64,000 nt of DNA from Piscicola geometra. Lineage: Eukaryota; Annelida; Clitellata; Hirudinida; Piscicolidae. Made by a program: the position numbers and the translations under genes. Numbering within the stretch: the first letter of the stretch is position 1; each line of letters begins with the position of its first letter. Positions 40,401 to 64,000 of the stretch are shown piece after piece. The stretch lies in assembly GCA_943735955.1 (NCBI GenBank), contig OX030958.1, forward strand, positions 4,174,818-4,238,817, read 5' to 3'. Under the pieces are notes generated by a model. That model ran no database searches. It saw nothing but the letters and a program-made list of their open reading frames with translations, and had not been told where the DNA came from.

Positions 40401-41257
40401 TGTGTTCTGTTGGAGCCGACTTCAACGCACTGAACAAGAAGCATCTGAGTCCCTTCTACCTGAGCTGCCTGTACGGCTGCTCCAGGAAGGTGGAAATCTT
40501 CCTCAAGAATGGCGGCAGTGCTAACCCTTACGACGCCCACGGGAAGTGCACGTCTGACTGGGGAGGCTATGGCTCAGGCTTGCACATCGCCGCCTACAAA
40601 GACTTCCTTCCGTTGGCTGTAGCGCTGGTGAACGGAGGAGCAAACCTGAACTGGAAGAACTCAGCCGGTCTGACGCCCTTGCAACTGAACGTATCAGTCA
40701 GGTGCAAGAGCAACATAGCGGCCCTGCTCATCTTCCATGGCGCTCTCCTGAACGACAAAGTGCCCTCCAGACCTGACCATGCAGCTTCCATTGGCACCAG
40801 TGATGGAATGAGTCTGCTTTCGAAAATCATTTCAACGCCTCGGTTAGACTGCGAAAGCTTATCAATCCTGCTTGTGCAAGCTGGCTACAACCTCAACCAA
40901 GACCACTGGCTGATGCCTGACATCGAACTAGACAATCCATTGTTGGATTCCAGTCCAGAAGGCATTCAGAACTTAGTTACCAGGTTGAAGTCTAGTGTTA
41001 CTTCCCCAGCTGAAAAAAGAGTTTCAAAGTTGTGCAAATGGCTGCGTTACAAACAACAATCGGTTCGCAGTCTTCTGGAAACTTGTCGCACTGTGATTCG
41101 AAACCGCCTTGTAGTCAGCAATGGAGGAAAGTCAATCGTGTCGAACATTTCGAAAATTCCTCTGCCCATTTCTTTGAAAAATTACTTGCTATTAAAAAAC
41201 ATAAACGGAAAGAATCTAGAGCCGATGATTTTAAACTGTCTAGAAGAATTGCAATAG
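37426..41257 (+). CDS. Ankyrin-repeat and SOCS-box protein (ASB type)
   Basis: ASB proteins are substrate receptors of Cullin5-Elongin B/C ubiquitin ligases: ankyrin repeats hold the target and the SOCS box docks the ligase. Seven exons keep frame to 563 residues: 37426-37458, 37780-37925, 38656-38873, 39078-39150, 39312-39537, 39760-39851 and 40354-41257. Ankyrin signatures include TPLYVAIAAKR, LVRLLIKHGADVN, PVVTAARMGCPKVLQCLIRN, MSALHHACE, PLHLLAR, IIELLCSVGADFNALNKK and LHIAAYKDFLPLAVALVNGG. The C-terminus (about 502-542) fits a SOCS box: SLLETCRTVIRNRL, then ISKIPLPISLKNYL. A lysine/arginine-rich insert (KNDENNCDKK, GRKRDKERHKRGR) splits the repeats. The first exon is a short call (MTAIKKEDHFK) that splices in phase. 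AATAAA at 41315-41320 is a likely poly(A) signal. I cannot assign an ASB number. Confidence 0.9.
37926..38550. repeat. GTGTGGTGTA-type array at an ASB donor
   Basis: A degenerate array of GTGTGGTGTAGTGTG blocks begins at the 5' splice site after exon 37780-37925 and fills most of the intron. Frames through it give VWCGV-like translations that are not genes. Confidence 0.92.
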
Positions 41258-41314
41258 GGATTTTTTAGAGTTATTAAATGATTTTTATCTAAATTATATT
41301 TATATTTTCATAAG

Positions 41315-41320
41315 AATAAA
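41315..41320 (+). terminator. Poly(A) signal AATAAA of the ASB-type gene
   Basis: AATAAA lies 58 bases after the TAG stop, in an AT-rich 3' region. Confidence 0.5.
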
Positions 41321-42596
41321 ATATATTTTTTAATTTATCGTATATTCACCTTTTTAAAAATGGGTTTGTTTTGTACAGCATTGATGCAAGCTGGTAGGTG
41401 TTGCTTGTGATAAAGATTAAAAACAACTTTAATGCTATTTCCACTCGTTTCTAAAAAAATATGAAAATAATTTCGAAAACTTTATTCAGGGATAATGTTC
41501 GCCTCGTAATGACTACTCATCTCAGAATATTGTGATAATTGATTCTTTAGTTTGATAATTGGACATTTAAACATTTATTTTCCGCATTTAAAAATAAAAA
41601 GTGATCTGTTGGAAATTTATTTATTGTTAAATCGACTATGTTATTCTACCTGATTACGGATGTTAAATCATCGTTTAGACTCTAAACTTTAGAGTAAAAT
41701 TAGTCCGGTAGTTGAAAGGCTTAATCTTAAGAAAGGTCGGGAAAAAACTAGTAGACATTTAAATCTCTATATAGATGCAAAATTATATATTAAAAAGTAT
41801 TTTTGGGTTACGCCATCTCAACTTTTGTTTAAGTAATATTTGTTAATTTCGTTGAACTGAGCGATAACAGTTGTTTCTAAGCTATCTGCGAATGGAGTTA
41901 AAACATTTTGTATGTTTGAATTATGGTTTTTATGTATTTTTTAATTAATATTCTTGAAATTTGAGTTAATTAACTTTCACACCCTGCAGATATTTCAAAT
42001 CAATCAGCTCTAAAGACTCTAAAGTTTAGAGTCTAAACCGTTTTGGATTACTTCCTAGTTGATTCTTAGACTTTGGTGAGTGAAGGTTACATTTATAATT
42101 TACAACATCAAATACTTATTCATACCTATTCATATTCTTTTTGTTTTAAACTTTAGTAAATTTTTAAACCTAAGGTTATGGTGATAGGGTCTGTTTCTAG
42201 TAATAGGTTTGAGATAGTGTGTTATTTGTTGTCATTTAACATTTGAAAATTAACCAATGTAACTGAAATAGGATTAGCCATATTAATTGACAGTTGTGAG
42301 GTTAGAGATCAGAAGGTTTTATTAGAACATTTAACTTCTAATCATTAGATTCTAATGATTAGAGTCTAATGTAAGTAGCATTCTTGTGCACAATTCAAAT
42401 AGAAAATCTTTTACCAGAAGCATAGAAATAAATAAAAAAAGAATGGATAATGATTTTTAAAATGTCAACAATTTTGTATGTTCAACTAAAATTCTCTTTG
42501 TTCTTGGGATAATTTTGTGTGGAAGTATTTTTTTGTTTTTTATGTGCATCTTATATTGTTAATTCTCCTAAAAAAAGAAGAGTTAGTACATTAGAG

Positions 42597-43640
42597 CTTG
42601 GTACTACTTTTTGGCTTCAATGTAAGCTGCGTAATGACAAACGGGCACTGGATGTTCTAGGGTGTTTACAATGATGCAGTGATTTGAATGCCGAAGAGGC
42701 AGTTTATCATTCAAATTGCCTAGCTCGCTTCAAAAGTGGTTTCACCATGGCACCTGGTACAGCATCTCATGGACGACCTGAAAATGCGGTTTCAAAGGAT
42801 GCCTTTGAGAGACTTTGCAACCGTTTTGAAAGTATTTATGAGCAAGGATTATACACTATAGAGGAGTTATATGATGTAATGAAAAACGTGAATCGAATCA
42901 AGAAAACCTTTATTCAATTAAGCATTTAAAATATTCGGTCATAGCAAAATATGGAGAAAAAAAATTGTTTTCCACTGTTAGTGGACGAAAACATGTAATA
43001 TGTTTCAAAGACTGTTGTAATTATGTTCTTAGTGATGTACGGTATGGCGAACGAAATAAGGATTCGAGCAGTGAACATGAGCGCATTCTCAAAACTGCTG
43101 CTCAAATAAGTGAATTAAAATGTGATTTGGTTAACTACCCTACTACTGACGAAATAAAAAGGGAAATGACGTTATAATGTTTCCACTATTAAAATGTTTT
43201 ATGCAAACTTTGGTTAAATGCAAGGTTAAACAAACAGCCATTAGTCAATCTATTGTTCATACTTCTTGTGGAATTATTATGGCAGTGTTGTTTGGCCTAG
43301 GTGTTCAATTAGATCATTTTTTTGCCTCTAAATACTTGCTGCAGCCTTTGTCTAGACTTGGCTTTTGTTGTTCATATGACGAAGTGACAAGGCTTTAGAA
43401 ATCTTTTTTAGATTCCTCCATTCCCAAAACTGGCCAGATGGAAATAGAATAAGTAATCAAGATGGTGCAAATTGCTTTGTTCAATTTGTTGCTGACAATG
43501 TTGACCATAATGTACATACTTAAATGGAAATGGGACTTTTCATGGCATGGGAGTAATTTCGGCTACATTGTCAGAATTAGGCCGTGTTAGCCCAAGCAAA
43601 GACAACATTCCTCGTCTTAAGGGTAGTATGCATTTGGGTA
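42597..43640 (+). pseudogene. Broken coding remnant of a mobile-element protein family
   Basis: Several frames carry parts of one protein. Recognisable pieces are KLRNDKRALDVLGC, LNAEEAVYHSNCLARF, SGRKHVICFKDCCNYVLSD, FGLGVQLDHFFASKYLLQPL, SRLGFCCSYDEVTRL, CFVQFVADNVDHN and NGTFHGMGVISATLSEL. They are separated by at least three frame changes and several stops (one TGA near 42670). I recall similar proteins as multicopy families in invertebrates and cnidarians, but cannot name the class. It lies within the inverted repeats at 41734 and 44238 and is probably the former transposase or accessory protein. Confidence 0.6.
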
Positions 43641-43685
43641 GTTTATGTAATAAGGTATGAGTTTAAATAGTCCCATATAATAAAT

Positions 43686-43847
43686 CTCATGTACGATATT
43701 ACCATCTTGTTCTCATGTACGATACTACCATCTTGTTCTCATGTACGATACTACCATCTTGTTCTCATGTGTGATACTACCATCTTGTTCTCATGTGTGA
43801 TACTACCATTTTGTTCTCATGTGTGTTACTATCATCTTGTTCTCATT
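43686..43847. repeat. 26-bp tandem repeat inside the decayed element
   Basis: About six copies of a 26-bp unit containing TCTCATGTACGATACTACCA. Later copies drift (GTGTGATACTACC, then GTGTGTTACTATC). Confidence 0.9.
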
Positions 43848-44262
43848 TTGAATAATAATAAATAAATGGGAAAATAAATAAATAAAAAAGTCTTGTTGTA
43901 AATATGATACTATAAGTAAAGATTTAAAAAATCTGATTAAAATCAATTCTATTTTGACCTATAATGACCTTATGATATGGTCAAAGTCAAGTTATTTTTG
44001 TAAGTTTAAAATTTTAATGATTTAATTTAAATTTTATATCATTATATAAATAATATTTTTTTTAATTTTACAGTTTGAAAAATAATTAACTAGAGCCGAT
44101 TATAAAAATTGACCTTCAACTTTGACCCATAAAGTCCGAACGTCCATCTGAGAATTGGCACAACCCCCTCAAATTGAAGAGAATAAATTTCTGATTCGTT
44201 TGATATATATTTCATGCTTGCTAGTTTTTTCCCGACCTACTGCTTCCAGTCTACCTGACTAA

Positions 44263-52285
<8,023 letters not shown>

Positions 52286-52287
52286 AT

Positions 52288-52665
52288 TAGGGGTGGCTGT
52301 GGTGGCCGTGGTGGTAAAGGTTGAAGTGGTGACGGTGGTAAGATGAGGTGAGGTGGCCGTGGTGGTAAGATGAGGTGTGGTGGCCGTGGTGGTAAGATGA
52401 GGTGAGGTGGCCGTGGTGGTAAGATGAGGTGTGGTGACGGTGGTAAGATGAGGGGTGGTGGTAGTGGTGGTAAGATGAGGTGTGGTGGTAGTGGTGGTAA
52501 GATGAGGTGTGGTGGCCGTGGTGGTAAGATGAGGTGTGGTGGCCGTGGTGGTAAGATGAGGTGTGGTGGCCGTGGTGGTAAGATGAGGTGTGGTGGCCGT
52601 GGTGGTAAGATGAGGTGTGGTGGCCGTGGTGGTAAGATGAGGTGGGGTGGTAGTGGTAGCATTGG
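52288..52665. repeat. 27-bp GGTGGTAAGATGAGG minisatellite
   Basis: About 14 copies of a 27-bp unit containing GGTAAGATGAGGTGTGGTGG, with GGCCGT or GTAGT variants. Unit length is a multiple of 3, so Pro/His-rich and Gly/Lys-rich frames stay open; it is not a gene. Confidence 0.92.
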
Positions 52666-53689
52666 CCTTTCGAGTTCAAAGACCGCCATTACTCTGTATT
52701 ACTTTAAAACTTTAAAAGAATACTTTTTAAGCTTTTATTATTCCCTTTAATTGGTCTATTTTGTATATTATTATTGTCTTTTGTCTGTTATTATTCATTA
52801 TTTTTATTATTTTAATCATTTGTATTATTGTTATTTTTTATATATATTTCAAATCATGTAATTAAAGCCTATTAACTTCCCATTAATCGTTTCGTTCATT
52901 CAACTTGATTAGCTTAGTGCCTTGATGAAAATCTGAATTATTTTTAGACATTTTACATGTTTTTAATATCCCTAATCTAATTCACACACCGAACTTATTG
53001 TCTAACAGATTATGAGCATAATTTTAATTAAATTTTAAAATTATCTTTATATGGCTTTACATTCTGAAATGTGCGATTTCTTCGAATGTAATTAATAATT
53101 TCTGTGACTTTTAAACTTCAATACAATGAATACAAAGTTAAATTTGTATACTCATTCAAAATATAGGAAAACGCGTAGAATAGTAGTTTGTATTGTTTCC
53201 AAAAGTTTTTAAAAGATAGCTAAAGTTGCACAGTGAGAATGGCAAATTTTTAAATAAATCATGAAAAAAGCATTTAGAAAAAACAAAAATATATGCTAAC
53301 CCAGCATAGTTTTAAAATGTTCAAATAGCAATAAAAGATTTTTCGAATTATGATTTGCGTTAATACATTTTTTTAGATAACAACGCATGCAAAATACTAA
53401 GTGTTGGCAGTGTTTGGTTTGGGGATAGGGGGTTTATCAACGTGGAGATGTAGGAGAGTAGCTGAAGACAGTAATTCAATTTTTTTAAAGCTAGAATAAT
53501 GTTCCTGTATAACAGATTTTAGTGTGTAAGTTAAAATTAAAAACTAAATTTTATCATTTGAATTTACAATAGTTTGACATCTTAATTTATTCGTTTCTAA
53601 GTTCCCTGCTGTTTTTTAAATGTATTTAAAGAGCCGGTTATAAATACATTTTCTCAGATTCGCTAATTAAATTTAGTTTAAAAACAAAA
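52666..53689. other. AT-rich spacer upstream of GMP reductase
   Basis: About 1 kb of AT-rich sequence with no coding frame. It must contain the GMP reductase promoter, but no motif stands out. Confidence 0.5.
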
Positions 53690-56651
<2,962 letters not shown>

Positions 56652-57338
56652 CTTCCGAGGCGTGCTCCCATTTGGTTTGCTACATACTCACTAGGTTTTG
56701 GTTCAATGAAGACATTTTTAAAAGAGAAGGAGAGTCAAAATTGATTGGCTACATTGTTTGACATTGTTCAACTCTGCTGTGAATTACTCAGTATTGCTTT
56801 CTTGTTCTTTCTTTGACCTCCAGCTCACCAGGGATTTGTTAGTTTCATGTGATTTCGATGCAACGACCTTGATTGCTTTGGCTTTCTCAAGAGACCCATT
56901 CACTTTTATTATGCAGTTATTCTCGAATCTATAGACTATAACTTAAATGGTGCATAATCTCCCACTCAATTCAAGGTCGTTTTTGTCGTCTGCTGTTCTA
57001 CTTAGGAGATACAAAAGCATTGTTCTCTTTGGTTTGGGATTTACTTTAAAATATAGTTTATTATAAACTATAAATTGCTTTTTCACTGACTTTATTCACC
57101 GTTTACAACATAGTTGATTGAAGATCATAAGTATTCGATTTTTTCTTTTCAATGGAATTATTATTAATATATTGATTAGGAAAGTCTGTATAATTGTAAA
57201 AAAATATTCTTAAAATTAATGAAAATGTAATGGTTAAAATTATTTTTAAATAAATAATCAAAATTCTCGTTTCAGGCTGAACCATTTAAAAACCATAATT
57301 TCTCCTAGCTTGGTGCGGTGGTTAGTTGTGCAAAGCCG
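56652..57338. other. Intergenic spacer between GMPR and the KDM7-type gene
   Basis: About 690 bp without a coding frame, presumably the GMPR 3' UTR followed by the KDM7-type promoter and 5' UTR. A 5' noncoding exon may exist but cannot be recognised. Confidence 0.5.
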
Positions 57339-62769
<5,431 letters not shown>

Positions 62770-62990
62770 GTGCTGCTGCTGATGGTGGTGGTGATGGTGG
62801 TGCTGGTTGTGTTGGTGGTGATGGTGATGGTGGAGTTGATGGTGTTGGTGGTGATGGTGATGGTGGAGTTGATGGTGTTGGTGGTGATGGTGATGGTGGA
62901 GTTGATGGTGTTGGTGGTAAGGATAGTGAAGGTGGGGTGGTGGTGGTGAGGGTGATGGTGGTGGTGGTTGTGATGGGATCAGTAGTTTCG
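62770..62990. repeat. GGTGATGGTGATGGTGGAGT repeat
   Basis: GTGGTGATGGTG-rich tandem repeats follow the presumed donor of the last KDM7-type exon seen, including about three copies of a longer unit (GAGTTGATGGTGTTGGTGGT). Confidence 0.85.
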
Positions 62991-63059
62991 TTATTTTATT
63001 TATTTCTTCTTTTTTTCTCCCCTTCTTTCATCTCCTTCCCTTCTCTTTCACCAACTCTT

Positions 63060-64000
63060 CCTTCTCTCAATCCCCTCCTTCCATCACTCCTCCACCTCCT
63101 CCACCACCTTCACCACCACTTCTTCCATCTCTACTACCACCACCTCCACTTCCTTCACCTCCACCTTCTCCACCACCACCTCCACCTCCTCCACCTCCTC
63201 CACCTCCACCTCCTCTTCCTCCTCTACCACCTTCTCCACCTCCACCACTTCCACCACCTCCACCACCTCCCCCACCACTACCTCCACCACTTCCACCACT
63301 TCACCCACCTCCACCACTCCTCTCCACCTTTTTCATCTCCTCCACCCCCTCCACCTCCTCCACCACCTTCACCACCACTTCTTCCATCTCTACCACCACC
63401 ACCTCCACTTCCTTCACTTCCACCTTCTCCACCACCACCTCCACCTCCTCCACCTCCTCTTCCTCCTCTACCACCTTCTCCACCTCCACCACTTCCACCA
63501 CTTCCCCCACCACTACCTCCACCACTTCCACCACTTCCACCACCTCCACCACTCCCTTCCACCTTTTTCATCTCTTCCACCCCCTCCACCACTTCCACCT
63601 CCACCACCTCCACCTCCTCCACCACCTTCTCCACCTCCACCACCTCCACCACTTCCACCACCTCCACCACCTCCTCCACCTCCACCACCTCCACCACTTC
63701 CACCTCCTCCACCACATCCACCACCTCCACCACCTCCACCACCACCCCTACCTCCTCCACCTCCACCACCACCACCACCTCCTCTACCACCTCCACCACC
63801 ACCTCCTCTACCACCTCCACCACCACCACCACCTCCACCTCCTCCACCTCCACCTCCTCTACCACCTCCTTCACCACCACCACCACCACCTCCTCCACCA
63901 ACTCCACCTCCTCCACTCCCCTTCACCTTCTCCACCACCTCCACCTCCTCCACCACCTCCACCACCTCCACCTCCTCCACCTCCACCTCCTCCACTTCCA
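63060..64000. repeat. CCACCTCC/CCACTTCC polypyrimidine-like array to the window end
   Basis: About 940 bp of CTCCACCACC, CTTCCACC and TCCACCTCC blocks. A larger segment recurs: CACCACCACTTCTTCCATCT (near 63110 and 63370) and the surrounding 200 bp are duplicated about 262 bp apart. It is C-rich on the transcript strand, probably within the KDM7-type intron. Confidence 0.9.

Larger units (their letters stand above)
41734..44238. mobile_element. Decayed DNA-transposon-like element with 18-bp terminal inverted repeats
   Basis: AGGTCGGGAAAAAACTAG at 41734-41751 is an exact inverted match of CTAGTTTTTTCCCGACCT at 44221-44238. The two enclose about 2.5 kb containing a broken protein-coding remnant (42597-43640) and a 26-bp tandem repeat. 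A matching target-site duplication is not obvious: the left flank is CTTAAGAA and the right flank ACTGCTTC. The superfamily is unknown to me. Confidence 0.65.

Overview
This is a stretch of an intron-rich animal nuclear genome. Every gene is split into short exons with GT...AG borders, and the recognised families are metazoan: a VWDE-type extracellular protein, MIC60/mitofilin, the nucleoporin ELYS, prefoldin subunit 3, an ankyrin/SOCS-box protein, an Ajuba-type LIM protein, GMP reductase and a KDM7/PHF8-type demethylase. This set, with an AT-rich background and extreme simple-repeat content, suggests a non-insect invertebrate, perhaps a lophotrochozoan such as an annelid. That assignment is inference only.

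Layout. 50-127 (+): a possible last exon of an unknown gene. 600-11120 (-): the VWDE-like gene, read here as a single-pass membrane protein. 11577-18340 (+): IMMT (MIC60). 18986-34393 (+): AHCTF1/ELYS in 36 exons. 34754-36151 (-): VBP1 (PFDN3), tail-to-tail with ELYS. 37426-41257 (+): ankyrin plus SOCS-box protein. 41734-44238: a decayed element between perfect 18-bp inverted repeats. 44263-50248 (+): Ajuba/LIMD1-type LIM protein, with a foldback-like repeat structure in one intron. 50249-53689: intergenic, mostly simple repeats and AT-rich sequence. 53690-56651 (+): GMP reductase. 57339 to beyond 62769 (+): KDM7-type PHD-JmjC demethylase, cut by the window end. 62770-64000: GT-rich then pyrimidine-rich repeats of its next intron.

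The genes are housekeeping or developmental and not an operon; neighbours share no pathway. The exon chains proposed for VWDE, ELYS, VBP1, the ASB gene, Ajuba, GMPR and KDM7 keep reading frame across every junction. One IMMT junction, between exons 4 and 5, does not.

The most striking feature is repeat architecture. On the sense strand of the genes, GT- and GGT-rich arrays tend to start at 5' splice sites, and CA-, CCA- or CAT-rich arrays tend to end at 3' splice sites. The acceptor-side half of this pattern is mirrored in the minus-strand gene, so it follows transcription and not the genome strand. Many long open frames in the window are only translations of these arrays. I saw no rRNA, tRNA, CRISPR or bacterial-type signals.
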